64,000 bases of DNA from CAIWTU01 sp963815135 (GCA_963815135.1 CAWFFO010000003.1:1-64000); one strand, 5' to 3'; shown: positions 27,295 through 38,690, counted from the stretch's first letter. Program-made: numbers and translations. Notes: generated by a model from the sequence alone, not told the origin.

Positions 27295-30200
27295 CTATTG
27301 CAGCCAGTTGATATCGGGCTGCGCCGGGGTTTCCTTCGGCGCTCCGCCCACGGCAGGCTTGCCCCTGGCAGCCGCTTCCCGTATTGTCTGCAACAAATGA
27401 TCAATACCGATCATATTCTGAACGGGCGCAACCGATACATTAAGGTCCTTCATTCCGAAAAAATTCGTGTGGGAAATATCCAGTTTTTCGAATGTCACAT
27501 ATCCGTCCATGAGATAGGCGCTGATTTCCCCGTGATCATAGGGACGATCATCCCTGAAGAAAAACCCTTTCAGGTTTCTCCCGGCCAGTTTCTGCAGAAA
27601 TTCCTTGCTCACCAGCATCTCTTCGCCTTTTCCCTCCCGGGTCCATAAATCTATGTAGCCGATCAAGTCCGGAAGGCCGCCTTTCCCGCCATAGATGCTT
27701 ATGATACCGTCCAGGAGACCGCTGATGTACCCCTTCACGGCGGGGTAGGAGAGACAGAAACTTCTGAGGCTCAGATTATTGATCAGCAGGTCCAGCCCAT
27801 AATTCGGGCCGCGATCGTACACGAACCAGCCCTTGCCGAGCACCGTACCGTTATAGAGGGCCGATTCCACAGAGGTAATTTCGATTCGTCCTTTTTCCGC
27901 CCTGATTTTCATCAATATGCCGTCGGTCTCCAGTGCCCCGAAACTTGCCTTGCCGATCTTCAGGCTGCTCCCTCCCTTCGCCTCACGACCGAGAGATTTC
28001 AACAGCGATTGAAAATTTTCCCTGGTGAAGTTCGCATCAGTCGAAGGTTTCTCGATGCCGGAACCGGCAAGATACGCGGAAAAAGGCAAGGAACCGTCCA
28101 GGCCTGACAAGCTCATTTTCTGCGAGGGGATGTCCAGGCGCGCATTTTCGAATTTCGCATTCCCTTCCAGAAGAACCTTGCCTGAGTCGAATCCGAGTGA
28201 GCCCTGCGCTCCGAAATTGCCCCCTCCGTCCGCCTCCTGCAGAGCCCTGGGCAGGATATTGGCGAAAGTGTCGAGAAGGGAATTGACCGGCACAGTTCCG
28301 AGAGCAAGGGACAACACACCCTTGCGCGACCTGGATGCCACATTGGCAACAGTTCCTGCAATTTTCAAGGCGACAGCATCACCCTTGCCGATGACGGCCT
28401 CCTTTATCGTTAAATCCTTACCCTCAATATCAGTCCTGAATTCGACATTCGCTCCTGAAAGAACAGTTTTCCATCCCTTGACGGCAACCGACAAGCCTGA
28501 TCCGGAACCCTCCAGACCTAGCCGCAGTCCCGTCTCGTCAGACCAGTTTCCATCGAAACTGGTGGATATTTTTCCCGAGGGAAAATCCAGTTTGAAGCTG
28601 TCCGGCAAAACTCCCGACAGCCCGAGTGCCTGTGCGGCAGCCAGTTTCCCCTTGAAGGAAAACCCTTTTGCCGGTGAAAAGGGATCCAATTTCACCTCGG
28701 AAGAAAAAGATCCACCCAGAGCTGTCCCTTCCGTCTCCACAACAGCCTTTTCCCCAGACATTGTCGCCTTGATCCTCATGGAGCCGATATGTCGCCTGCG
28801 GTAATTTACTGAAGAAAGGACAAGCGAGGTGCTCCCCGTCAACCTCCCGGAACCGGGCGAGATGGCACCGGATACTCTGCCTGAAATGTCCTTGACGACT
28901 GTTTCACCCATGGTCAGATCCATTCCGGAAAATGCAAGCTCCAGGGGATAGCGTACCCTGTCACGGGCCTTTTCACGAACCGGAAGCCGTCCGCTTATAG
29001 CGGCAAAGCGAGCCCGGGCGCGGTCAAAACCAAAGGCACCATCGCTCAACTTCAATTTGTCGCCGGCGAGACTCCAACCGAATTTTCCGGAAAAATCTTT
29101 ACCGGCAAAGATCCCCCCATCGGCACTGAACCTGCCTTTTGCACTCAATCCGGCCCCGGATCTGCTGAAATGCGAGGTTATTTCTGCATCCTTAAGCGCA
29201 CAATCCTTTCCGGAGATATGTCCCTTAAGACCGCGAATACGGGCATCCATCTTCCCGCCAAATGAAGACAGCCCCTTTCCGTTTCCCCACACGGTCAGAT
29301 CAGCGGTTCCGGAGACAAAGTGGATGTTTTTCAGGCTGACAAGTTTGTTTAATGACGTGAGACGGGCATTTTTTACTGAAAGCTTGCCAGTGTAAGGTTC
29401 CCGCATTTTCGGTGAATAGCTGAGCATTCCATGAACGGGAACACCCATCAGGACTGCATTCAAAAGCGGGATTTCCAGCGAAACAGGGTTGAATCTGTCG
29501 GAAAAACGGGAAGCGAAGCGGGCGTGAACGTTTTCCAGCGGAATTTCTCCGGCGCGAGCATTCATGGAAAGCGTACCATCCAGGGTCCAACCGCCCGCCG
29601 CCCGTGCAATATCCGCTTCGGAGGAAAGATCCTTGAAAAGGGTTTGTCCTCCTTTTACGGCTTTCCCGTCCCGAACCAGGATTTTTCCTTTACCGGAGGT
29701 AATCCCTTCTGTTCCGTTTCCCATCAGCCGCAGGTCCCTGCACTCTACCGTACCGTTTAACGTAATGTCCTTTACGCTCGCCGGCGGAAGGAATATGCGG
29801 AACTCCGACAAAGGTATCCGGCTACTGGACAGTTCGCCGGCAAACTTTCTGTCACTCCTTACTTTTTGCACTGTTCCCGATGCGTCGAACCTTACCCTGT
29901 CGTTTATTACGAGAACAATTCGCTCCAGGTCGGCTTCATCGTGTGAGACGACATATCGTCCGGCAAAATCGAGCCTGCCGCGAAATGCCGGCTTCCGTCC
30001 TTTCAGCGGCAGTTCCAGTCCGGCAAATTCCATCCGGCCTTTTGCGACAGCCACTCCGGAACGATATCCTGCGGCAAGGGAAATATTCGCTACGCCTTTT
30101 TCAAGGGCAAGAAAAGATTTTCCCCTGAACGCAAGCCGGAGGGTCTCCGTGGAAACGTGCGGTGCTTCGAGAGAAAGGTGCATGTCCGGGTCATTCCCCA

Positions 30201-30852
30201 GCCTCCCTTCGGCGTCCATCCTGAAAGGATTTCCTTTCTCATCGTTGCCGCGAATGACGAGTTTTGAATCTGCGAGACCTTTTGTCGAAAAGTCTTTTAG
30301 CGTCAAGGCAAGTTTTTCAAGAGAATAATCACCTATTTTCATAGTCGAGTCCCTGATGATCAGGCGATTTATGACTAATTCCGCGGCGGGTTTCTTTTTT
30401 TTTCGGGAGAGAAAACGGACAAGTTCGGAAAAATTCCACTCTCCAGCGGTATTTTTTTGAAGCTCGACTTTCATCCCTGCAACCCGCAGCAATGCCAGGG
30501 TTCTCTTGCCGGCAATCATTTGCGTGATGTCCGGCGCCACACTCAGGGATCGGGCGTCCAGAAGCTTACCGGCTGGGAAGCCCTCCGGATTCGAGATAGC
30601 GATTCCATTTAAAGAGAAGGTTGTGCCGGAAAGTGTTAGGCCGGATACGACGACACGCTGGTGCAGTATCCCGCTCAGGTAATCGGAAGCCAGGCCGGCT
30701 GCATAGGATGAAGAAAGAAATATTTTTACGGCAAGATAAAGGATAAGGAGGATCGAAACCGTCAAAAAGGTACACTTGACGGCAAAAGAGGATTTGCCTC
30801 TCCACCACGGCTTTGAAGCGGTTTTGTCTTCCTTCAAGTCTTCACTCCCCAT
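27295..30852 (-). CDS. Large AsmA/YdbH-like envelope protein
   Basis: A 1,185-residue inner-membrane-anchored periplasmic protein. An N-terminal membrane helix (about residues 20-42) is followed by an AsmA-type N-domain (ISNPEGFPAGKLLDARSLSV, LALLRVAGMKVELQKNTAGEWNF) and a long beta-rich body with repeated strands typical of lipid-conducting bridge proteins such as TamB, YhdP and YdbH. The end has ISGLLDGIISIYGGKGGLPDLIGYIDL and an AsmA/DUF3971-like region. The following DUF1318 lipoprotein supports a YdbH-like role in moving phospholipids to the outer membrane. The ATG before GSEDLKED was chosen; a TTG 14 codons upstream is possible. Confidence 0.78.
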   Translation of the reverse strand: MGSEDLKEDKTASKPWWRGKSSFAVKCTFLTVSILLILYLAVKIFLSSSYAAGLASDYLSGILHQRVVVSGLTLSGTTFSLNGIAISNPEGFPAGKLLDARSLSVAPDITQMIAGKRTLALLRVAGMKVELQKNTAGEWNFSELVRFLSRKKKKPAAELVINRLIIRDSTMKIGDYSLEKLALTLKDFSTKGLADSKLVIRGNDEKGNPFRMDAEGRLGNDPDMHLSLEAPHVSTETLRLAFRGKSFLALEKGVANISLAAGYRSGVAVAKGRMEFAGLELPLKGRKPAFRGRLDFAGRYVVSHDEADLERIVLVINDRVRFDASGTVQKVRSDRKFAGELSSSRIPLSEFRIFLPPASVKDITLNGTVECRDLRLMGNGTEGITSGKGKILVRDGKAVKGGQTLFKDLSSEADIARAAGGWTLDGTLSMNARAGEIPLENVHARFASRFSDRFNPVSLEIPLLNAVLMGVPVHGMLSYSPKMREPYTGKLSVKNARLTSLNKLVSLKNIHFVSGTADLTVWGNGKGLSSFGGKMDARIRGLKGHISGKDCALKDAEITSHFSRSGAGLSAKGRFSADGGIFAGKDFSGKFGWSLAGDKLKLSDGAFGFDRARARFAAISGRLPVREKARDRVRYPLELAFSGMDLTMGETVVKDISGRVSGAISPGSGRLTGSTSLVLSSVNYRRRHIGSMRIKATMSGEKAVVETEGTALGGSFSSEVKLDPFSPAKGFSFKGKLAAAQALGLSGVLPDSFKLDFPSGKISTSFDGNWSDETGLRLGLEGSGSGLSVAVKGWKTVLSGANVEFRTDIEGKDLTIKEAVIGKGDAVALKIAGTVANVASRSRKGVLSLALGTVPVNSLLDTFANILPRALQEADGGGNFGAQGSLGFDSGKVLLEGNAKFENARLDIPSQKMSLSGLDGSLPFSAYLAGSGIEKPSTDANFTRENFQSLLKSLGREAKGGSSLKIGKASFGALETDGILMKIRAEKGRIEITSVESALYNGTVLGKGWFVYDRGPNYGLDLLINNLSLRSFCLSYPAVKGYISGLLDGIISIYGGKGGLPDLIGYIDLWTREGKGEEMLVSKEFLQKLAGRNLKGFFFRDDRPYDHGEISAYLMDGYVTFEKLDISHTNFFGMKDLNVSVAPVQNMIGIDHLLQTIREAAARGKPAVGGAPKETPAQPDINWLQ

Positions 30853-30945
30853 AAGAGAGACTTTACCTGTTCGGGATGTTTTTGACAAGTTCAAGCATTC
30901 TTCCGGAGATCCTCATCTGAAGATAAAAGAAATACATCAGATCAT

Positions 30946-30975
30946 AAAAAAAGCCCCGTCTCAAAGACGGGGCCT
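30946..30975 (-). terminator. Terminator of the HU gene
   Basis: A 9-bp stem (GCCCCGTCT/AGACGGGGC) with a 3-base loop is followed on the minus strand by a T-run of about seven. CCTTTT on the plus side makes it potentially bidirectional. Confidence 0.8.
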
Positions 30976-31063
30976 TTTCAAATCAGTAACGCATATCATC
31001 ACAAAGTGGGGAGTGTCATGCGTCCCCTGTTCTGTCTCTCATCCTGTAAGTAAGCAGGCTTTA

Positions 31064-31348
31064 TTACTTCTTTTTTGTTGCTACCGCACTTTTCAGGGCT
31101 TTGCCGGGACGGAATTTGGGAACTTTGGCCGCAGCGATCTTGATTTCCTTACCGGTCTGCGGGTTACGGCCGATGCGTGCTTTCCTGCTGGAAACTTCAA
31201 AGGTGCCGAACCCGACAAGGGTAACCCGGTCGCCTTTCTTCAGGGCACCGCTCACTGCACCGATGAATGCGCCAACTGCCTTGTCAGCCGCAGCCTTGGT
31301 AAGATTGGCGGACTTCGCTACTGATTCAACAAGTTCTGCTTTGGTCAT
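31064..31348 (-). CDS. hup: DNA-binding protein HU
   Basis: A 94-residue nucleoid protein. It starts MTKAELVESVAKSANLTK and contains the signature GFGTFEVSSRKARIGRNPQTGKEI, whose arm inserts into the minor groove. A Lys-rich tail (VATKKK) is slightly longer than in E. coli. AGGAGGG precedes the chosen ATG. It is monocistronic, with its own terminator. Confidence 0.95.
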   Translation of the reverse strand: MTKAELVESVAKSANLTKAAADKAVGAFIGAVSGALKKGDRVTLVGFGTFEVSSRKARIGRNPQTGKEIKIAAAKVPKFRPGKALKSAVATKKK

Positions 31349-31532
31349 GACAACCCTCCTTTTATTGTGATAATTCAGCATTACTATATACAGAAAAATA
31401 CACTTTGCAAGTGATTATTTAAAATTTTTATGAATTTTTCAGCCCTCTGAATGCTTGCAAATCAACAAGTTAGCAAGAGTGACAGGCAACAGAACCGCCC
31501 GGACAAAAGGTCTGCTCTCTTTTAAACAGATT

Positions 31533-34103
31533 TTATTTAGTAATTACAGCTGGTTGTGGCACATCCCCAAAAGGTGGTACCGGTGTTTCGACATCGTAAC
31601 TCTTTGGTTCCGTTCCGGCAATGAAACATTCCCGGACACTGTTGGCGGTTCCGGGCCTTGCCAGAAGGCCTGTTTTGGGGTTTATCACGGCGAAAGTCAC
31701 ATCCGGCGGCGGCTGAAAGGTTTTTACCGGTGTGTTCGCCAAAGCGCGCTGCATAAAATCAGTCCAGATCGGGGCTGCCGCCTGCCCTCCCGATCCTCCG
31801 GCGCCGAGCGAACGTTCATGGTCATAACCGACCCAAACACCCGCCACAAGCTGCGGCACATAACCGACAAACCACGCATCCTTCATATCATTGGTGGTCC
31901 CGGTTTTACCTGCGACGGGGCGGCCCAAAGCCCTGGCGCTCTGTCCGGTTCCGCTGTTTACCACACTTTGCAGCAGATTGGTTATGACGTAGGATGTTTC
32001 CGGCGAAATGACCTGTACAGCGCCCGGCGCAGTTGAGCTCCGGAGTTCCCGCCGGGCCTGCAGCCCGGCCGTTTCCGCAGGTACAACGGCATTAAGCGGA
32101 ACCGGTTCACCGGGAACAACCGGCCAGGCTGGGCCGACCGGCCGCGCCGCACCGCGGAATCGGTTGTTTTGACGGCAGAGGAAATCGGCGAAAACACCGG
32201 AATAACCGGCGGCAAGTATTTCCTCCAAAACCTTACCCGAACCGTCAACCACCTTGGTGATGAAATACGGGGTAGTCCGGTAGCCTCCCGAAGCAAAAAC
32301 CGCATAGGCACTGGTCAACTCCATCGGGGTGAGGCTGGAGGACCCGAGTGCCAGGGTAAGATTGGCAGCCAGCGGCGAGGTGATCCCCAGCTTCTTGGCA
32401 TACTCGATGGCATAGTTTACCCCGATCTGTTCGAGGATTTTGACGCTGACAACATTTATGGAATCGGTAAGCGCATCCCTCATGGTGACCGGGCCGCGAT
32501 AGATGTTATCGTAATTCTTCGGTTTCCACGCTTTACCTGGCCGCTCTGATACTCGATGGGTGAATCGTCGATGATGGAGGCGGGGGTCATTCCCTTGTCG
32601 AGCGCGGCAGCGTAGATTATCGGCTTGAAGGCAGACCCTGGGTTTCGCTTCGCCTGCATGGCCCGGTTGAACTGGCTTTTTTTGAAGTCGTATCCGCCGA
32701 CCATGGCCCGTACGGCACCGGTTTTCGGATCCATGGCCACAAGCGCCGCCTGCTCCTCGGGCTCCTGATCAAGTGCAAACACCGCGCCCTTCTTATTCAG
32801 ATCCGGAGTAGCAACGATGACTTCGATTACCGCTCCGAGGGAAGAGATTTTCTTTTCCCCCTTCCGGCTTGCCATAGGTATCCACCAGATTGACACTGCC
32901 GGCCCAGGCCATGTTTTTCCGGCTCAGGGTACCGGTCCGGTCTCCGACCCTTACGGTAAGGCTGCCGGTGCTCGTGTTCATGGCGGTCACCACTCCCTGG
33001 TACATGCTGCCCTGACGCAGGGAGACGGCGTCGATCCCGTCTTCGATTTTCTGGCAGAAGTCGTCCACCTGCTTTTCGTAAGGTACTGGAGAGGGCCCCG
33101 GAACCCCTGCCGCTTGTCCAGCGCCTTGAGGCCGTTAACACCCCTTCGTAGGCGCCTTTCTGCATTTCGGCGTCCATGGTGGTGTAAATCCTCAAGCCGC
33201 CCTTGTAGAGGAGATCCTCGCCATATTTTTCTTGCAGCTTCATCCGGACCTGCTCCAGAAAATAGGCCGTCTGGTCACTGTTGATATTTTTCCGGGAATG
33301 GATGACCAGCGGCAGGCTTTTGGCGTGATCCGCTTCGGACTGGGTAATGAACCCTTCCTTGACCATCCTGTCCAGCACATAAGCCTGCCGATTTTTGCCT
33401 TGTCAAGATGTTTGATGGGAGAGTACGTGTTGGGCGCCTTCGGGAGCCCTGCCAAGGATCGCCATTTCGGCCAGGTTGAGCTGATCCACATCTTTGCCGA
33501 AATAGGTTTCCGCGGCAATCTGGACCCCGTAAGAGCCGGCGCCGAGATAGATCTGGTTCAGATAGATATACAGGATTTCATCCTTGGAAAGCCGCTTTTC
33601 CATCCTGATGGCCAGAATCGCTTCTTGAGCTTGCGGGAAAATTTCTTTTCCGGGGTAAGGAGCATCGATTTGGCCACCTGCTGGGTTATGGTCGAGGCGC
33701 CCTCTTTCTTGCTCAGGGTTACAATGTTCTTCAGGATGGCCCGAAAAATGCCCGAATAATCGATTCCCTTGTGGCGGTAAAAATTGGAATCTTCGGCAGC
33801 CACGAAAGCGCTGACCAGTTTTCGGGGAATCTTGTCGACAGGCACGACAATGCGCCTTTCCAGGTAGAATTCTCCTACCAGTTCACCGTTTTCACCGAAA
33901 ACCTGGGAAACAATAGGGGGCTTGTAATCGGCAAGGCGGTCCACTTTGGGCAATTTTTTCAGCAGGTAAAGAAAATATCCCGAAAATGCCATTGCTCCCA
34001 TTCCCATCAGGATCAATGCAATTACTAAAATTACCTTCATCGGCCTGCGGCCCGATGCTCTGCGAATTCTTCTTGCCGGTTTATTCTGATCTTTCTGCTT
34101 CAT
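31533..34103 (-). CDS. Penicillin-binding protein 1A (several frameshifts)
   Basis: Conceptual product of about 855 residues, a bifunctional class A PBP. It has an N-terminal membrane helix (22-45) and a GT51 glycosyltransferase with FVAAEDSNFYRHKGID, EGASTITQQVAKS and YLNQIYLGAGSYGVQIAAE. An OB-like insert (YQGVVTAMNTSTGSLTV) follows, and the transpeptidase has GSAFKP (SxxK), TDSINVV (SxN) and AGKTGTT (KTG). Shifts are needed near 33620, 33410, 33110, 32850 and 32520; at the first, a single G is missing (CAAGAAG for CAAGGAAG). Core gene, so sequencing error is the likely cause. Confidence 0.88.
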
Positions 34104-34194
34104 GGTAAAATTCTCCGCAAAAAAATATTAACACTCAGAGTTTTTCAACAATACCCCATTGAGCTTTGCAAATTCAATAACAATATCAGCTATT

Positions 34195-35073
34195 TTAATG
34201 TGATCCTGTCTCAGCCGACAACTTTTCTAGATCCTCACGGGAAAAACGGTACACCTCACGACAGAATTCACAGGTGACCTCTGTTCCGCCGTCGCGGTGG
34301 ATGATATCGGAAATTTCCTCCGGCCCCAGGGAAATAAGGACTCCTTCAATCTTTTTCCGGGTGCAGTTGCACTTGAAGGCAAGCTCCCTTTTTTCCAGGG
34401 TCATATAAGGAATACCTTCAAAAAGCATATCCAGCATCTGCTCCGGCGTTTTCCCGTCCCTCAGTAACCGGGTAACAGGGGGCATTTTTTCGATCCGCTC
34501 CATAAGCTTGTCTATTATATTCTGGTCGGCAGGAGGCATGGACTGGATCAGGAATCCGCCTGCGGCAGAAACCGTATTGTCCGGCTCCACGAAAACACCC
34601 AGCCCGACGGCGGACGGGACCTGTTCCGAATCGGTCAGGTAAAAGGCGATATCCTCCGCGATCTCACCGGAATACAGCTGTACCATCCCCTTGTATGGCT
34701 CTTTGAGTCCCAGGTCCTTGGTCACGGTGAGAAAGCCGGCCCGACCGATAGCTCCGCCGACATCAAGCTTGCCTTCTCCGGTAACCATGAGAACCTCCGG
34801 AACGCCCACACATCCGCGCACCGCGCCATTGCTGTCTGCTTCCACAAGGATCTTTTTCAGCGGCCCGTTGCCCTCGAACTTGAGGGCAACCCGCTGCCCG
34901 GTCTTGAGCATCGAGCCGAGAAGCGCTCCTCCGGTCAGAGCACGCCCCAGGGCCGCGGAAGCGGTCGGGTATGTGCCGTGGCGGAGGGCGGCTTCGTTAA
35001 CGAGCCCGGTCGTCACACACGCCAGTGCCCTGACATTTTCCGTCGTGGTAATAATCCTGACCAGGTAATCCAT
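34195..35073 (-). CDS. hslO: Hsp33 redox-regulated chaperone
   Basis: A 292-residue chaperone activated by oxidation. The N-terminal domain begins DYLVRIITTTENVRALACVTTGLVNEAA; the C-terminal zinc switch has FKCNCTRKK (CxC) and VTCEFCREVYRF (CxxC), with all four Cys present. Between them lies the usual linker. It lies 33 bases downstream of the U32 peptidase gene and may share its transcript. Confidence 0.94.
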   Translation of the reverse strand: MDYLVRIITTTENVRALACVTTGLVNEAALRHGTYPTASAALGRALTGGALLGSMLKTGQRVALKFEGNGPLKKILVEADSNGAVRGCVGVPEVLMVTGEGKLDVGGAIGRAGFLTVTKDLGLKEPYKGMVQLYSGEIAEDIAFYLTDSEQVPSAVGLGVFVEPDNTVSAAGGFLIQSMPPADQNIIDKLMERIEKMPPVTRLLRDGKTPEQMLDMLFEGIPYMTLEKRELAFKCNCTRKKIEGVLISLGPEEISDIIHRDGGTEVTCEFCREVYRFSREDLEKLSAETGSH

Positions 35074-35106
35074 CAGACCTTTCCTCTCCCCTGTGTTGAT
35101 TCCGTC

Positions 35107-37476
35107 CTACATCAAGCCCATCGTGAAATTGAATTCGGACGTATCCGGAATCTGTTCTCCCCGGGCATAAGCTGCCATTACCTGTTTCCAGCGCTCCCTG
35201 GGTTCCCGGGAGATATCCAAGATAAATGACGAACATCCCATCTCCTGGATCCTCCACCTGTGGGCGGTAAGTGAAAACCTTCTGGCGGGGGTGATCACTG
35301 TAAGACCATCCTGCATCCGCACCATGTATTCATCGCCACGATCGGAAACGACCGGCGAATCACCGTGGACATCCTTTATCCTGATTTTCGAAGTAATAGC
35401 CGGCACATCGCTGTACAGCAGCACCCGCTTCAAAACCGGGACATCGCTGCGCAGCATAGAGGCCATATTTTCCGCATCATCTTCGATATAAAGAGTTACA
35501 GCTTCGACGCCCAGTTCCTTCCATACCATCATCGCCTGGCTGTTAAGGGAAAAAAGCCGGTAGTCCGCAGACAGGGCTGCTTCTTTTCCTTTTAAAAGCT
35601 GAAAATGGGAAAGGTTGGAAAGTTCGATCCTGCGAAATCCCAGGCTGATGATCGTTTCCACGGCATCCCTGTAAAAAGCGATATCCGCTTCGAATATGAT
35701 GAACGGCAGCCGCCAGAGCACGCGGTCCTCCCTGCCCCTGAGTTTCCGGGCAAACAGGGAAAGCTGGTGCAGGTTGGCCTTTGAAACCGGAAGAGAGAGA
35801 GCATCGACGCCTTCCTGCATGAGCAGGTGAAAATCGCGGACGCTTTCGGTACGGACCACAAGTTCTGCATTTTGCCGTTTGCCGACTTTTACCTCACCTG
35901 CCAGGCCGGCAAGGGCGAGCATCTTTCCGTCCCTGTGTCGTTGGCGGGCGTTCTTTTCCACTTTTTCCTCGAGTTGCCGGTAGAACTCCCGCCTGATGTC
36001 CTTCAGTGTAGCGGCGGGTATGAAAATGGCCGGAAACCGGGGAGCGTCCAGGGAATTGAGTACGAAAGGTGTTTCCCCTGTCCTGTCGAACTGGCCGCGA
36101 AGGACACTTTCCATGCTATCGCTGCGGGCCCGCTCCAGTTCACCGAGAGGGAACGTGAAAGAATACTCTCTGCCATCCACACACGCCGTCACGAGCATAT
36201 CTTCGCCTTCCGCAGCAATGAGCAGATCACAGGGAATCCGGAGCAGTTTCACCGACTCCAGCTTGCGCAGGCAGGCATTCTCGCTCATGGTGAAGGCGGT
36301 GCCGGACGATACCTTGAACACCAGGTCCCCCGCCTTGAAATCGAAGGGTGCCGTGGTGGCAACGACACTTTTTTCCCGCGCGGCCTTCACCTGCTGATTG
36401 CCGACATATAACTCCTTTATGGTAAAGGCCTTGCCCGACTTGTCGCTTTTTGGGCTGCACCCTGACCCGGTCCCCCACGTGGAGGCGGTCCCTGACGGTG
36501 AAAGTGATCCGCTTGCCCCGCACAGCCTGGATATCTCCCAGATAGCGGCCGGTCGCGCCGCTTAGAGCAGGGGTGGCGATATCGGTGGGGTTGTGCGAAG
36601 CGAGAAACCCCCTCGTCGGAACCCGTCCGAATGATTGTTTCAGAATTTCCTTTGCTTCAGCAACAACACCGGCTCTCCGGTCTGGCGCCGCGTCCAGTAC
36701 CATGCGGTATGCGCCGACAACACCGGCCACATATTCGGCGGACTTCATGCGGCCCTCGATTTTGAATGAGGAAACACCGGCACCGACAAGCTCCGGAAGC
36801 ATATCAATACTTGAAAAATCATTGGGGGAAAAGTAATACCCTTCCTTCCCCCTGTGACGGTAATGCCTGCGGCACGGTTGGGCGCATCGGCCACGGTTGC
36901 CGCTGTGCCCTCCCAGAAACGAGGAGAAATAGCACTGACCGGAAAAGGAAAAACAGAGGGCCCCATGGATGAAGCATTCAATCTCCATTGCCGTGGAACC
37001 CGCTATCGTCCTGATTTCATCGATATGCAACTCCCTAGCGAGCACAACCCGTTTAAAGCCCATTTCCTCCAACTGCAGCACACCGGAGGAGTTGTGAATA
37101 GTCATCTGGGTCGAGGCATGGAGGGGGATCTCCGGGAAAAATTCGCGGATGAGGCGGCAGACTCCCATATCCTGGATGATCACCCCGTCCGTCCGCATAG
37201 CGGAAAGAGCCGAAAGGACATCTATAAGATGGGGCAGTTCCTGCTCCTTGACAAGAGTATTGAGGGTTACATAAACTTTGCGGCCGAGGGAATGGGCATA
37301 CGCCGTTATCTTCTCCATCTGTCGCAGGGAGAAATTTTTCGCCTTGGCCCTGGCGGAAAATTCATCCAGTCCGGCGTAGACCGCATCGGCACCTTTCTCC
37401 ATGGCGGCGAAAAAGGCCTCCAGCGAACCTGCGGGAGCGAGGAGTTCCGGTTTTCTTTTTCCTGATTTTTCGACAT
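35107..37476 (-). CDS. U32-family peptidase / tRNA or ubiquinone hydroxylase-type protein (two frameshifts)
   Basis: Conceptual product of about 790 residues, a long U32 protein. The core starts KPELLAPAGSLEAFFAAMEKGADAVYAG and contains the signature ECFIHGALCFSFSGQCYFSS with its iron-sulfur Cys set (also RGRCAQPCRRHY). The second half, from KSVVATTAPFDF on, carries another U32-like repeat but lacks the first Cys set. U32 members include RlhA, TrhP and UbiU/V, so the substrate is uncertain. One indel at an A-run near 37450 separates the ATG from the core, and another near 36430 splits the gene; both are one base. The start was set at the ATG before SKNQEK. Confidence 0.8.
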
Positions 37477-37582
37477 CTTCAAAGACTACATGAAGGAGCG
37501 GGGAAGCGTCAAGAAATGTTTGCCTCCCTGGTTCATTAACAAAACCGGCAGGGCAAACCTGTAACTAGCTGAAGATACAGTA

Positions 37583-38119
37583 TCACTCTTTTGTTAACCC
37601 GGAAATTTTGATTTCCACATTCAAAAGGCGGCCTTCATCCTCCAGGGAGGTTATCCAATCCCGGCCGGTTAGTCCCGGCGGCACCGCAACCATGGCAGTC
37701 ATGGTGAACAGGGGTGAGCCGCTTACCGGAGCGCGGGTAGTCTCCGTATCCATGGATTCGATGTTGATGCCCCGTTCCGAGAGATGGCGGGCTACCTGAT
37801 GAATTATCCCTTCGTGGTCGGCCCCGATTACTTCAATCCTGCAGGGGCGCCAGTTTCCATCAGGTTCCGACCGGGGACGGCCGGTACGGGTGGTTGTCAC
37901 TTTGTAGCCCTGGGCAGTCAGAATTTCCATCTCATTTTCAAGGGATGCAAGTTTTTCCGGCGGCATGGAAACCAGCATCAAAATGGCAAACTCTCCACCC
38001 AGCCTGGACATCCGGCTTGTTTCCACGTTGCCACCGTTGGCAAACAGCATTCCGGTAACTTTCTCCACAATACCGATTCTGTCAGGACCGGACAATGTCA
38101 GGACTATATTTATATTCAT
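37583..38119 (-). CDS. Two-ACT-domain protein, GcvR-like
   Basis: A 178-residue protein made of two ACT domains (about 3-80 and 92-175). The first starts NINIVLTLSGPDRIGIVEKVTGML; the second has CRIEVIGADHEGIIHQVARHLSERGINIESMDTE. GcvR, the glycine cleavage repressor partner, has this layout. It lacks a DNA-binding domain. Ligand is unknown, most likely an amino acid. It may be co-transcribed with the secreted paralogues upstream. Confidence 0.82.
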   Translation of the reverse strand: MNINIVLTLSGPDRIGIVEKVTGMLFANGGNVETSRMSRLGGEFAILMLVSMPPEKLASLENEMEILTAQGYKVTTTRTGRPRSEPDGNWRPCRIEVIGADHEGIIHQVARHLSERGINIESMDTETTRAPVSGSPLFTMTAMVAVPPGLTGRDWITSLEDEGRLLNVEIKISGLTKE

Positions 38120-38164
38120 AAATGGATTTCCTTTCCGGAATGATTGTTCGCAACCGGTAAGCTC

Positions 38165-38638
38165 TCAATTGCGGATGTATTCAATGCGGTTTTTCTTTCT
38201 GCCCTCTTTCATCAGGGAGAGGATGTCGCTCATGGAGATTTTCCAGAAACCGCCCTCTTTTACCATATTGAATCTTCTTGTCACATATTCCCTCTTTCCG
38301 TCTCTGCCTTCCATACCGACCCTGGCATGAACGACAGCCCCGGCAGTCCCCTTTGCCGTTACCGAAACGTCCTGCAGTTTTTCCCAGCAGCAAGCGGGCC
38401 GTCGGCCGCAGGATGAAAGCCTGTCCAGGAAGGATTCCCTGGATTGTTTTCCCGGCCTGGCCGTCCTCAGATACAAATCCTCATACCTGCCGTCGCGCCA
38501 CAGGTCGAGAATTTCTCCGAACCCGGCGCTCACTTCACTTTGCATGTCCGTGTCAGGTGGGGGCGATTTCTTTGCCGAAACCTGACCCGCTATACAGGTC
38601 AGCATAAAAAAGGTAAGAACAAGAGTAAGCTTTCTCAT
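38165..38638 (-). CDS. Secreted protein of unknown function, tandem paralogue B
   Basis: A 157-residue exported protein. The signal peptide ends VSA (residues 1-22). The mature part contains LDLWRDGRYEDLYLRT, then GRRPACCWEKLQDV, then a C-terminal strand region (FNMVKEGGFWKISMSDIL) resembling an NTF2-like or lumazine-type fold. It is a clear paralogue of the gene upstream, which has the same blocks in the same order. The adjacent Cys pair in PACCWE is conserved in both. No known domain was recognised. Confidence 0.72.
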   Translation of the reverse strand: MRKLTLVLTFFMLTCIAGQVSAKKSPPPDTDMQSEVSAGFGEILDLWRDGRYEDLYLRTARPGKQSRESFLDRLSSCGRRPACCWEKLQDVSVTAKGTAGAVVHARVGMEGRDGKREYVTRRFNMVKEGGFWKISMSDILSLMKEGRKKNRIEYIRN

Positions 38639-38690
38639 TTATCCCTCCAGGTCAACAACATCAGCCGGCTGCCCCTGTTGAAGGCAATTC

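Noticed and set aside
28025..28804. A 259-codon plus-strand frame inside the AsmA-like gene
   Set aside because: Antisense shadow with Pro/Ser-rich composition from complementary codons.
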